Positions 1-7,688 of a DNA stretch of 64,000 bases are shown here, piece after piece. How positions within the stretch are numbered: the first letter of the stretch is position 1; each line of letters opens with the position of its first letter. Source of the stretch: DASYAN01 sp034431765 (GTDB lineage: Bacteria; Chloroflexota; Ktedonobacteria; Ktedonobacterales; Ktedonobacteraceae); the NCBI GenBank assembly GCA_034431765.1, contig DAOUDD010000187.1, positions 94,451-158,450 on the forward strand. The letters run 5' to 3'. The notes beneath the pieces are model-generated. The model did no database searches. It had not been told where the DNA came from and worked only from the letters and a program-made list of their open reading frames with translations. A program made the translations under genes and the position numbers.

Positions 1-2
1 AT

Positions 3-386
3 CTGCTGAGTGCGGAACATATTACAACAGAGGCATTCTCTTCTTATTTGAGCAAAACTTTTCTCCCTGACCTCTATGTATTGAGTACTGGAACTCGCAA
101 GGTTTCTCCCATAGAGGCAAGGCAACGTTTATCAGCTCATATTACAGAGATTGTGCTCAAGTTGAGTTTGTTTCTTAACAATACGCAAAAACAGACTGGG
201 CTGATTATCTTGCACAGCCCGCCCTTGAAAGAGAGTCCAGATGCGCTCTTCTTCAGTACCCTTGTTGATCAAACCTTTCTGCTTCTTGTAGCAGGTCAGA
301 CAACACGTACACAGGCGAGACAAGCACAGGAGCAATTTGAGCTGGCGCATGCTAAACTAACAGGGGCCATTCTGTTAGATGTGTAA
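3..386 (+). CDS. BY-kinase/CpsD-like P-loop protein, C-terminal part (5' end outside window)
   Basis: The reading frame is open from base 3, so the gene enters from the left edge; a TTG at 48 is only an internal codon. The last 65 residues follow the end of CpsD/CapB-type tyrosine autokinases and related polysaccharide-assembly ATPases: a hydrophobic strand ending in HSPP (usual form DSPP), a DA-L segment, LVD followed by four hydrophobic residues and G-T, an alternating amphipathic helix, and a final GAILLDV strand. In that family the DSPP strand carries Walker B-like Asp; here it is His. The Walker A part lies outside the window. Role in exopolysaccharide assembly is inferred from family only. 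The next gene follows after 65 bases on the same strand. Confidence 0.55.
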   Translation: MLSAEHITTEAFSSYLSKTFLPDLYVLSTGTRKVSPIEARQRLSAHITEIVLKLSLFLNNTQKQTGLIILHSPPLKESPDALFFSTLVDQTFLLLVAGQTTRTQARQAQEQFELAHAKLTGAILLDV

Positions 387-451
387 AGATAGAATGTAGA
401 TAACCAGGTTGTGATATAAGTACATTTACTATAGAAGCGAGGAGACTTTTC

Positions 452-1180
452 ATGCAAGGACCACCAGATCAGGACAGTAAGCTTTGGGAACGGGAGCAAT
501 GGACAGAGGCACGGCTTGCAACCTTGCGCGCTACAAATAGGCATCGTGCTGTTTCAACGAAGACGGGGCAATACCGTGCTCTTCGTGACGGTACAGGAAA
601 GTATAGTGCAGTGAATGAAGGGACAGGGCAATATCGTGCTCTTCCACAACGCCCACCAGGAATGACACGTCTGAGCGCACCCCCATCACCTGAAGCTCCG
701 CGTGCTCCACGACCCCAGCGTACATTGCAACCAAGCAAGAGATCGCGCCGTCGCACGTTTTTTCTGATCGGTTTCGGTGCTACTGTCATCATTTTTATCG
801 GTATTATTGCTATTTTACTTACAAACGCTCTGCTTGCCAGCAGTGGTCCAACCACGACGGCTGTTGATTTTCTGACGCAAATATCTTCCCAGAACTACAA
901 ACAGGCGTACAACGATCTAGGTCTGTCCATCACCATTCGCACATCTAACGATGATTTTGTCAAACAAGCTCAGGAACTAGATAAGCAGTATGGACCGATC
1001 ACAGACTATGCGCAGGTAGCAGATAGCGCGACGAACTCAGGGAATGCACAAAGTTATACCTATACGATTACACGTAGTAAATTAAGATATCCAATGCGCC
1101 TCACTTTACGGCAAGACCCGCAGGATAACAATGCCTGGAAGATTGTTGACTACGGCGGAACGGTGGGACCAACGAAGTAA
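452..1180 (+). CDS. single-pass membrane protein with TG-x-Y-R-A-L repeats and NTF2-like tail
   Basis: A GAGGAG Shine-Dalgarno lies 8 bases before the ATG. The 242-residue product has three visible parts. Residues 30-64 hold about four copies of a ten-residue motif built on TG-Q/K-Y-R/S-A-L/V. Residues 65-100 are Pro/Arg-rich and basic. Residues 103-126 form one transmembrane helix, so the N-terminal repeats should be cytoplasmic and the C-terminal 110 residues outside. That outer domain resembles DUF4878/DUF3887 (NTF2-like) folds, which hold an AxDFLxxIxxQNYxxAY start and a final W-K-I/V-V strand. Function is unknown. Repeats in a cytoplasmic tail could be modified or bound in series, which is inference only. 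Confidence 0.7.
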   Translation: MQGPPDQDSKLWEREQWTEARLATLRATNRHRAVSTKTGQYRALRDGTGKYSAVNEGTGQYRALPQRPPGMTRLSAPPSPEAPRAPRPQRTLQPSKRSRRRTFFLIGFGATVIIFIGIIAILLTNALLASSGPTTTAVDFLTQISSQNYKQAYNDLGLSITIRTSNDDFVKQAQELDKQYGPITDYAQVADSATNSGNAQSYTYTITRSKLRYPMRLTLRQDPQDNNAWKIVDYGGTVGPTK

Positions 1181-1210
1181 CTTTTCATCTTCCCAATTTT
1201 TCTTAAATAC

Positions 1211-1247
1211 AACAGAGCCTTCTTTCGATGCCGAAGAAGGCTCTGTT
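1211..1247. terminator. bidirectional intrinsic terminator
   Basis: A 14-bp perfect stem (1211-1224 with 1234-1247) and 9-base loop lies between the convergent membrane-protein gene and gcdH. It is followed by TGTATAATT on the plus strand and preceded by A/T-rich DNA, so it can serve both directions. Confidence 0.75.
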
Positions 1248-1273
1248 GTATAATTACTCTCACTTCTAAAAGC

Positions 1274-2482
1274 TTATGCAAAAGCATTATGGCCGGTGAT
1301 TGCTTGCCCGACGATCAACGTGTGCACATCATCGGTCCCTTCATACGTGAAGACCGATTCGAGATTATTCATGTGGCGGCTGACCGGGTATTCGAGCGTG
1401 ATACCGTTGGCTCCCAGAACAGAGCGGGCTTCTCGCGCAGTGGCAAGCGCTTCACGAACATTGTTGCGCTTGGCAAGCGAAATCTGGACTGGATGAAGCA
1501 GTCCTTCATCCTTTAAGCGCCCAAGTTGTAGCGAGAGCAATTGCGCCTTGACCAGCTCAGTTGCCATGATCACAAGTTTCTGCTGTACCAGTTGGAAACT
1601 AGCAATGGGACGCTGGAACTGGATGCGTGTCTTTGCATAATCTAATGCAGCTTCATAGCATGCACGGGCTGCACCAGTTGCTCCCCAGGCAATACCATAA
1701 CGAGCCTCGTTTAAGCAAGAGAGGGGACCACGCATACCACGTATACCTGGCAACATGTTTTCCTCGGAAACACGGCAATCTTGAAAGTGAAGTTCTGAAG
1801 TTACTGATGCACGCAATGAAAGCTTGTGAGAGATATCACTCGTTGTAAATCCGGGCGTATCACGCTCGACAATAAAACCGCGTATGCCATCCTCTGCCTG
1901 TGCCCAGACAATCGCGATATCAGCCACACTACCGTTGGTAATCCACATCTTCGAGCCATTGAGCACAAAACTCTTGCCATCACGACGTGCAGAGGTGCGC
2001 ATGCTGCCTGCATCGCTGCCAAAGTCTGGCTCAGTCAGCCCAAAGCAACCGATCACTTCCCCTTGAGCCATACGTGGTAGCCAGTGCTCTTTTTGCTGTT
2101 CAGAGCCAAAGGCAAAGATAGGAAACATGGCAAGAGAGCCTTGAACTGAAACAAATGAGCGAATACCACTATCTCCAGCCTCAAGTTCCTGGCATGCCAG
2201 GCCATAGCATACAGCACTCATACCAGCACAACCATAGCCATTCAGATGCATTCCTAACAAACCTAGCTCAGCGATCTCCGGTATAAGACTGCGTGGAAAT
2301 GTACCATCTTCAAAATGCTGTCCAATAATAGGTAACACACGATCCTGCACGAATTTGCGTACAGTATCACGCACCATACGTTCTTCTTCATTTAGAAGAT
2401 GGTCAAGAGCGTAAAGATCGTTTGCAGATGGTACCTGTACTTTGCGTTCCAATGATTGAGACGTTTGAGATATGGATGCCAT
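1274..2482 (-). CDS. gcdH: glutaryl-CoA dehydrogenase (acyl-CoA dehydrogenase family)
   Basis: The 402-residue protein has the full acyl-CoA dehydrogenase fold: N-terminal helical domain, the GCFGLTEPDFGSD beta-domain signature near 150-162, the WITNG strand, and a C-terminal helical domain. Three features place it with glutaryl-CoA dehydrogenase and not a general ACAD: SVQGSLAMFPI near residue 112, NEARYGIAWG near 265, and the terminal YEGTDDVHTLIVGQAITG block. The catalytic base is Glu381 in YEGT. The FAD enzyme oxidises and decarboxylates glutaryl-CoA to crotonyl-CoA in lysine/tryptophan breakdown. No partner ETF or CoA-transferase gene is adjacent, so it appears to be transcribed alone from the promoter at 2554. 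Confidence 0.93.
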   Translation of the reverse strand: MASISQTSQSLERKVQVPSANDLYALDHLLNEEERMVRDTVRKFVQDRVLPIIGQHFEDGTFPRSLIPEIAELGLLGMHLNGYGCAGMSAVCYGLACQELEAGDSGIRSFVSVQGSLAMFPIFAFGSEQQKEHWLPRMAQGEVIGCFGLTEPDFGSDAGSMRTSARRDGKSFVLNGSKMWITNGSVADIAIVWAQAEDGIRGFIVERDTPGFTTSDISHKLSLRASVTSELHFQDCRVSEENMLPGIRGMRGPLSCLNEARYGIAWGATGAARACYEAALDYAKTRIQFQRPIASFQLVQQKLVIMATELVKAQLLSLQLGRLKDEGLLHPVQISLAKRNNVREALATAREARSVLGANGITLEYPVSRHMNNLESVFTYEGTDDVHTLIVGQAITGHNAFA

Positions 2483-2553
2483 AGACTCTTCCCTTTCCAG
2501 GCTCTAACAGAAACAGGTCGCGTACATACACCAATGGACATACGCCTGCTCCT

Positions 2554-2600
2554 ATTATAGTTCCAAAAGATGTAGACATCTATAGACACTACATCTTTTG
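2554..2600 (-). promoter_or_regulatory. gcdH promoter with overlapping inverted-repeat operator
   Basis: On the minus strand a perfect TATAAT lies at 2559-2554, about 72 bases before the gcdH start. The expected -35 region has only a poor match (TAGATG), and it falls inside a perfect 12-bp inverted repeat (2564-2575 and 2589-2600, arms CAAAAGATGTAG). A shorter dyad, AGATGT-AG-ACATCT at 2569-2582, is nested in it. A regulator bound here would cover the -35, as expected for repression or activation by a dimeric TetR- or GntR-type protein. The regulator itself is not next door. Confidence 0.55.
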
Positions 2601-2820
2601 TTGGATTTAGACGGTCATCGCTAACCATAAAGGCTGAACTACAAATGTCTGCCGCGTCTCGTAGAGTGCCGCATTGTAGAGGTTCTTGGACGCGAAGGCA
2701 GCAGCATCGATGAGAGCATACCGCGATCATCGTTGTTGATGCAGTGTTGCTCAACCAAGTGCATACCCTCGCCCCTTCCTTTCTCTCTTGTACATGAACT
2801 AGAGGTAGCCCTCTAAACAG
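2601..2820. other. non-coding stretch between gcdH control region and lipoprotein gene
   Basis: Together with the gcdH promoter this makes 338 bases without a convincing gene. A 120-codon minus-strand frame runs through it but overlaps the gcdH start, has a Cys/Arg-rich composition unlike neighbours and no clear ribosome site, so I leave it out. Confidence 0.5.
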
Positions 2821-3690
2821 TTACGAACGAAGGGGTACCATATCACCACAAGCAACTAAATCAGCAGGGGCCGGTTTCTTGGACTCTACAACCTCTTGAA
2901 TACTCACATACCAACCACTACGTGGCAAAGAGGAGACATTTGGGAATTTCGTTGTAGTTGTTGCCTTCCCCGTTGCATCCGCACTGAATGACTTGAGCGC
3001 ATAGATAAGTTTCCCCTGGCTGGCACAACTGCCTGTGTGGATGGCAGCATCGTACTTCTCATGAGGAACAAGTCCCTGTACTGTAAGTACCACATTGAGT
3101 TGCTTATCGTTGATAGACAGCCCTACGTTCCCACTTGCTGACTGATTGGGATCCGTTGTATTTGTCAACGTGGCCTGAGCTGACTGAGCAGAGGAGGCAG
3201 AGGTGCTTGAGTTTGTTATATCTCCGCACGCAATTGCTCGTGATTGCACGTCAGACGACGCATCAGGACCATTATTGACAGTAACATACCAGCCATTAAC
3301 AGGGATACCATCATTTACATCTGGAAGTCTCGTGATTGCATTGGCAAAACCAATAGCATCTGACTCCACATCTTTCAGCGTATACGCCTCTTTGCCAGGA
3401 TTACGACAACTACCAGTTGCAACATGTGCAGGATGCACACTTTTCGGTGTCAGGCCCGTGAGAGCAACCTGAACTGTCAAGATATGAGAGATATGATCCC
3501 ACGACATTTGTACAGTTCCTGTTGGAGTATGCCGAATCGTCATATTAGCTGAAGTCACAACAGCATTTGTCGCGGCAGCATCAGGGCTGGCAGCATCATT
3601 TGAATCGCATGCAGTTAACAGCAAGAATAATGAGCCAATGAACAGAACTAGAGGAAACTTTCTTCCTTTTACAATAGCGTGTGTAAGCAT
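2821..3690 (-). CDS. lipoprotein with two CHRD-like domains
   Basis: I choose the ATG at 3690, nine codons inside the longest frame, because GGAAAGGA lies 5 bases before it. The 289-residue product has a signal peptide ending in a lipobox LLTAC (Cys at about residue 29), so it should be a lipid-anchored extracytoplasmic protein. Two copies of a roughly 115-residue unit follow. Each has the pattern G-x-hydrophobic strand, L-T-V-x-hydrophobic, GL-x-P, H-x-x-H/A-T-GSC, then a GWYV strand and an ACGD ending. This resembles CHRD (chordin-like) domains, which share the GL-P-x-H-A-x-H-x-G pattern. Paired Cys in GSC and ACGD probably form disulfides. Function is unknown. Confidence 0.7.
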   Translation of the reverse strand: MLTHAIVKGRKFPLVLFIGSLFLLLTACDSNDAASPDAAATNAVVTSANMTIRHTPTGTVQMSWDHISHILTVQVALTGLTPKSVHPAHVATGSCRNPGKEAYTLKDVESDAIGFANAITRLPDVNDGIPVNGWYVTVNNGPDASSDVQSRAIACGDITNSSTSASSAQSAQATLTNTTDPNQSASGNVGLSINDKQLNVVLTVQGLVPHEKYDAAIHTGSCASQGKLIYALKSFSADATGKATTTTKFPNVSSLPRSGWYVSIQEVVESKKPAPADLVACGDMVPLRS

Positions 3691-3881
3691 ACTATTCCTT
3701 TCCACATAACATATCAACGGTATAGACTATCTCACAAATATTATATGTAATTGTCTTTATACTGACAAATTTGACTTTATAATAAAAAACGAATTTCCGT
3801 TATGAATGTTTCTTCTACACAGAGGCATCTCGTCACGCTGTCACGCAGACAGCTCTTGCAGAGCAACAGGAAAACGTGTAT

Positions 3882-3887
3882 TATAAT
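3882..3887 (+). promoter_or_regulatory. probable -10 element of the dus promoter
   Basis: A perfect TATAAT lies 79 bases before the dus start in the divergent gap with the lipoprotein gene. The nearest -35-like hexamer is TTGCAG at 3856, 20 bases away, so the -35 is weak or a factor is needed. Confidence 0.4.
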
Positions 3888-3965
3888 AGGCAGGCAGAAA
3901 TGAAGAGGCAGCTACTCCTAATCTAAGGCAAAAACACAAAAAGCGACAGATATACTTGCAAACAT

Positions 3966-5174
3966 ATGAAACAGCAATCCTTCTGGAATACACTACAGCA
4001 ACCGATCATAGGTCTGGCACCAATGGATGGAGTGACAGACGCACCGTGTCGTACAATGCATGGTCTGCATGGCAGACCTGATGTGATTCTGACCGAATTT
4101 ACCAACGTGGAAGGTCTCTGGCGCGGAAGTGAGCGCATTTTCCGTGATTTTCTCTACACACTGGCCGAGCGACCTGTTGTTGCACAGATTTTCGGTTGTC
4201 GCCCCGAATACTTCTATAAGGCGGCCCACGTTGTCTGTGAGCTGGGTTTTGACGGGGTAGATATTAATATGGGTTGTCCTGCACGCACAATTGCAAACAA
4301 AGGGGGCGGAGCCGGACTTATTCGCATACCAGACACGGCGAAAGAGATCATTCGTGCAACTCAAGCGGGAGTACGAGACTGGGCCAATGGACAGACGTTA
4401 GAGGACCTGGAGATGGAGCCAGAGCGTATCGCACGTATTCGTCAGATGAACGAAGAACGCGTACAGATCTGGGGCGACACTGCCGCTATTGAACGTCGTC
4501 TGCTTCCTGTTTCAGTGAAAACACGGCTAGGTTATGATTCTATTGTCATCACAGATTGGGTTCAGGATTTACTAGAACTGGAGCCAGCTAATATTACAAT
4601 TCACGGACGCACGCTAGCGCAACACTACAAAGGCGAGGCAAACTGGGATGCAATTGCCGCTGCTGCTGAAATTGTGCGCAAGACAGAGACGCTCATTCTC
4701 GGCAATGGCGATATCCTTACACTAGAGCAAGCAGGAAAGCGCATTCTGGCAAGTGGAGTGAATGGAGTTTTGATTGGACGCGCTACCTTTGGCAATCCCT
4801 GGCTGTTTCAGCGTAAGGAACAATTAAAGAGTTTCGTCGCTCTGGGTATTGCTCCGACAAGCGAACAACTTAGGGAGATTTCCCCAACACGTACAGAGCG
4901 GCTACAGATGGCTCTGGAACATGCACGCATTCATGCACGGCTCAAGGGAGAGGATCACTTTGTTGAGTTGCGTAAACATATGGGCTGGTACCTGGGACAT
5001 TTTCCTGGTGCGAAACGCGTTCGCAACGACCTGGTACATATTCATAGCCTCGCAGACGTTGAACGCATTATCCAAGAGGCTCTTGCACAACCTGATGTGA
5101 TTGATGATGATGAGCTAGATGTAAAGCAAGAAATGCTTCACGATCCTGAACTGGATGCTACATGTGCTCTCTAG
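3966..5174 (+). CDS. dus: tRNA-dihydrouridine synthase
   Basis: This FMN enzyme reduces uridine in the tRNA D-loop with NADPH. The N-terminal LAPMDGVTDAPCR block binds FMN, and NMGCPARTIANKGGGAGL near residues 101-118 carries the catalytic Cys that protonates the base. SVKTRLGYD, the ITIHGRTLAQHYKGEANW strand and the ILGNGDI/GVLIGRATFGNPW phosphate-binding region follow in the expected order. At 402 residues it is longer than the usual 320-350. About 45 extra residues, rich in Glu and Arg, sit between the Cys segment and SVKTR (residues about 130-175), and an acidic tail closes the protein. Which DusA/B/C class it belongs to cannot be told by eye. Confidence 0.9.
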   Translation: MKQQSFWNTLQQPIIGLAPMDGVTDAPCRTMHGLHGRPDVILTEFTNVEGLWRGSERIFRDFLYTLAERPVVAQIFGCRPEYFYKAAHVVCELGFDGVDINMGCPARTIANKGGGAGLIRIPDTAKEIIRATQAGVRDWANGQTLEDLEMEPERIARIRQMNEERVQIWGDTAAIERRLLPVSVKTRLGYDSIVITDWVQDLLELEPANITIHGRTLAQHYKGEANWDAIAAAAEIVRKTETLILGNGDILTLEQAGKRILASGVNGVLIGRATFGNPWLFQRKEQLKSFVALGIAPTSEQLREISPTRTERLQMALEHARIHARLKGEDHFVELRKHMGWYLGHFPGAKRVRNDLVHIHSLADVERIIQEALAQPDVIDDDELDVKQEMLHDPELDATCAL

Positions 5175-5195
5175 CACTTTTTTCACAAAAAGAAA

Positions 5196-5224
5196 GAGCC
5201 AAAAAGCTTCTTTCTTTTTGGCTC
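5196..5224 (+). terminator. hairpin terminator after dus
   Basis: GAGCC followed by five A pairs with five T followed by GGCTC around a 9-base loop, 21 bases after the dus stop. The remaining 190 bases up to the next gene show nothing I can name. Confidence 0.6.
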
Positions 5225-5417
5225 AACCTCAATAGCATCAGGTCAAAAAGAGAAATATACAAGAGAGAAGGAAAGAGAAAAAGTTTGTCGTAAGACAGGT
5301 AAGACACCTGGCAGAGGTGGAAAGGTTTTAACGGAGTCTTACAGCACTTGTCTCGTATTGACTGACGGCCCTGTCACGCCATAGAGAGCTTCATTACTGT
5401 CGGCCAGGTTGTCATCC

Positions 5418-5618
5418 TTATACTAAAACTTCTTCAATATCACCGACGAGCTTTTGAATCTGACGCAGACGCTGTTCTGCAATCTCAACATTCTCCAGGG
5501 CCTGTGCAAGTATACGTGCCTCAAGCGAGCCATACGTTTCGGCAATCTCTGGATCAATAGAACCGCCCAGAAGTTCTAAGGCACGATTCACATTGTCCTC
5601 CATAGTTCCAATTGACAT
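5418..5618 (-). CDS. small helical protein of unknown function
   Basis: A frame of 69 codons opens with GTG at 5627, but GGAGAGG touches that codon and sits at the correct 8-base distance from the ATG at 5618, so I choose the latter (66 residues). The sequence is rich in Glu, Leu, Ala and Gln with heptad-like spacing, consistent with one long amphipathic helix or a two-helix hairpin. There is no signal peptide or Cys. I do not recognise a family. It stands alone between dus and a long empty stretch. Confidence 0.5.
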   Translation of the reverse strand: MSIGTMEDNVNRALELLGGSIDPEIAETYGSLEARILAQALENVEIAEQRLRQIQKLVGDIEEVLV

Positions 5619-6154
5619 AGCGGTCACCTCTCCAAATTCCAGAATATGGAATACGTCTCCAGGGCGTCATCACAGTAAGCAATCCGTTCTAGAAATACAC
5701 GCGCTCTTCAACAATCACTTTCTCTACTGCTCATTACGATTACCATTCCACGTTGGTTACAGCAATTTACCTGTATGCACTTTGTCTCATTTCACGCACT
5801 CAGAAACACCATACTATGCAAGCTATGGATAATCTGAATGAAAGGAAGCACAACACTTTTAGCTTCCCCTTCTATATACGTCTATATTACTCTAGACGAC
5901 CAAAAAAGCCAAACAGGGGCTACCAACATTCCTATTCTCATCCACAAAAAGGCTTGTACCTATCCTCAACTGAACCATTTAAAAAAGTAGCCCTAACTGT
6001 ACACGAATTGTTTTGCTCTTTCGTCTAACTTATAGAGACCCCTAAGACAAAGCGCAGATGAGGCGCTGATAATCAGCAACGGCTAAAGCTTTCTTACTCT
6101 CTCATTAGAGAAGGTAAAAATTCGCTTAGATCTTGTATTGAAGTGCTTTATTTG
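5619..6154. other. 536-base stretch without a supported gene
   Basis: Two plus-strand frames (5593-5832 and 5753-6028) run through pyrimidine-rich DNA, lack ribosome sites and overlap each other. I see no repeat, tRNA or strong hairpin here. Confidence 0.4.
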
Positions 6155-6183
6155 TTGATTTCATTTCTGACGCGTGGTATGAT
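6155..6183 (+). promoter_or_regulatory. sigma70-type promoter for the SRPBCC gene
   Basis: TTGATT at 6155-6160 and TATGAT at 6178-6183 are separated by exactly 17 bases. A start near 6190 gives a leader of about 170 bases to the SRPBCC start at 6364 and only about 16 bases to the small frame at 6206. Confidence 0.6.
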
Positions 6184-6205
6184 GTTCTTATTGTTACGAT
6201 AAGCA

Positions 6206-6406
6206 ATGGAACATTTTGAACCTATACAAGAGTATCTCCTGTTTGAAAGAGTTTTATACGATATTCAAAAGGGAGAACTTTACCTCCTTCAGTATGAAGT
6301 GCAAAACATTCGGGTCTATGTAACTGAGAACCTGTTGCAGTTGTTTGAAGAAAGGAAAGAGACATGGCAGATCAGTACACATCACATAGTGCATCAGTCA
6401 CAGTAA
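6206..6406 (+). CDS. possible small protein upstream of and overlapping the SRPBCC gene
   Basis: A 66-codon frame begins just after the promoter at 6155 and overlaps the next gene by 43 bases. The first 55 residues look protein-like: aromatic, Leu and Glu residues alternate with no low-complexity bias. There is no clear Shine-Dalgarno, and the ribosome site of the SRPBCC gene lies inside it. It could be a translated leader coupled to the next gene, or chance. Confidence 0.3.
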   Translation: MEHFEPIQEYLLFERVLYDIQKGELYLLQYEVQNIRVYVTENLLQLFEERKETWQISTHHIVHQSQ

Positions 6407-7041
6407 ATGCCCCTGTTCATCAGGTATACGGGTTGTTTTCACATTTTAACGATTTCCCCAAGTTCATGAGCTTTGTTAAAGAAGTGACCTACCATGATGA
6501 CCAGAGAAGTCACTGGGTTGCGGATGTGGCAGGCAGGCATGAGTGGGATGCAGTAAATGAAAACTGGATTCCAGATCAGCAGATCGGCTGGCGTTCAACC
6601 AACGGATTAGAGAATTTCGGGAAAGTCACCTTCCAGTCGCTTGGTACAAATCAGACGAAGGTAGATGTTACCATTAATTATAATCCTCCGCTAGGTGTCT
6701 TGGGCGATGCTGGCGAGAAGCTGGGCGTTGGTGGTCACTTCCAGCAAGCGTTACAGAACGATCTCACGCATTTCGCGCGTATGGTTGATGAGGCTCCCGC
6801 TGGTGCACTCGATCCCGCGTCATCCAACTATCTGTTCCATGGCGATAGTGCAGCCGCTAAGGGGCAAACGACAGGGCGACAGAACGAGACCATGTATGAC
6901 AACCCTGACACCGCTACACGGACCACGACGAGCAGAACCAACACTGGTATCGGCTCCCAGGATATTGACACAGGTGCGATTCCCATGGAAGCCAACGAGG
7001 TAAATACACCGCTTAGTGATCGTGATCGTACCGGCTACTAA
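6364..7041 (+). CDS. SRPBCC/START-like (polyketide cyclase-dehydrase) protein with disordered tail
   Basis: AAAGGAAAGAG precedes the ATG. Residues 1-140 show a START-like helix-grip fold of the cyclase/dehydrase family: a beta strand SVTVNAPVHQVYGLFSHFNDFPKFM, then a KEVTYHDD strand, a W-x-A-D-V-A-G strand, WRSTNG, and a long C-terminal helix HFQQALQNDLTHFARMV. These proteins bind a hydrophobic ligand in a deep cavity. The tail (about 145-225) is polar, Thr/Asn/Asp-rich and likely disordered. Similar proteins in other bacteria are general-stress or membrane-associated. The ligand is unknown. Confidence 0.8.
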   Translation: MADQYTSHSASVTVNAPVHQVYGLFSHFNDFPKFMSFVKEVTYHDDQRSHWVADVAGRHEWDAVNENWIPDQQIGWRSTNGLENFGKVTFQSLGTNQTKVDVTINYNPPLGVLGDAGEKLGVGGHFQQALQNDLTHFARMVDEAPAGALDPASSNYLFHGDSAAAKGQTTGRQNETMYDNPDTATRTTTSRTNTGIGSQDIDTGAIPMEANEVNTPLSDRDRTGY

Positions 7042-7050
7042 TGATCTCTT

Positions 7051-7082
7051 GCACTCAGAAACAAACTTTTCGTTCTGAGTGC
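7051..7082 (+). terminator. hairpin after the SRPBCC gene
   Basis: A 10-bp stem (GCACTCAGAA with TTCTGAGTGC, 12-base loop) begins 10 bases after the stop. There is no T-run, so termination is less certain. A weaker AT-rich hairpin ending in TATTTTTT follows at about 7110-7152. Confidence 0.45.
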
Positions 7083-7256
7083 ATACGTGTAGCAAATGCA
7101 GTATCCAGAATAGACTGGCTCAGTGAGAAATCATTAAGCTAGTCTATTTTTTGAGTGATTTTAGCATAACAACAGTGCCTTAAAAAGATGAGTCAACTGA
7201 AAGTGCATAGTACTACTGCTACTCGCACATCGGTAGAAAAATGCTTTCTTTTTGCC

Positions 7257-7306
7257 TTGACTTTTCTCTGTGGATATGTTACGCTTGTTCTTGTTCCAAA
7301 TGGAAC
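7257..7306 (+). promoter_or_regulatory. extended -10 promoter with operator-like dyad
   Basis: TTGACT at 7257-7262, a 17-base spacer, and TACGCT at 7280-7285 preceded by TG-T make a good extended -10 promoter. The expected start falls at about 7292. A perfect dyad GTTCCA-AA-TGGAAC sits at 7293-7306, exactly over the start region, as a repressor site would. Confidence 0.45.
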
Positions 7307-7377
7307 ATCTTCCAGGGAAGACAGAGACCCTGGCACTAGACGTTTTGCCTAGCATAGGTAATCTGAAAGGAGGCCCT

Positions 7378-7434
7378 ATGACGTCCATGAAGAAACCAAT
7401 TCGCTTATTTGGTGTAGTGTTTCAGATTGACTAG
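7378..7434 (+). CDS. 18-residue ORF with strong Shine-Dalgarno
   Basis: AAAGGAGG lies 4 bases before ATG, the best ribosome site in this part of the window. The frame encodes MTSMKKPIRLFGVVFQID and stops at TAG. It has two Lys and an Arg followed by a hydrophobic core, like a small leader or signal peptide. A GC-rich hairpin (GCCCG with CGGGC) follows directly and a terminator lies at 7647. Too short to judge by composition. Confidence 0.35.
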   Translation: MTSMKKPIRLFGVVFQID

Positions 7435-7646
7435 GAGCGCCCGTAGAGGCGGGCAACTCATCCCTCTGTAACATCTAAAGTCCATTCACTACTCTCCCGC
7501 ATGCTCTACGAGCTGTACTAGTGTTAGCGCCTAGCGCGTTATATATGGCTTAGAGAGACAGAGGTTGCATCAGACAGATATATGTGGCATATACTAAGCT
7601 CAGTTCTGTATGATGTGGAGTTTGCAAGAAGAATGAACACTTCAAG

Positions 7647-7680
7647 GGGATGAATACGTTGTTATTCATCCCTCTTTTTT
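7647..7680 (+). terminator. intrinsic terminator
   Basis: A perfect 10-bp stem GGGATGAATA with TATTCATCCC and a 6-base loop is followed by TCTTTTTT on the plus strand. It ends any rightward transcript from the 7257 promoter and stands 8 bases beyond the end of lepA, for which the stem could also serve. Confidence 0.7.
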
Positions 7681-7688
7681 ACCTGGTT

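Noticed and set aside
2392..2754. A 120-codon minus-strand frame upstream of gcdH
   Set aside because: It overlaps the gcdH start and its promoter, and its composition is unlike real genes here.
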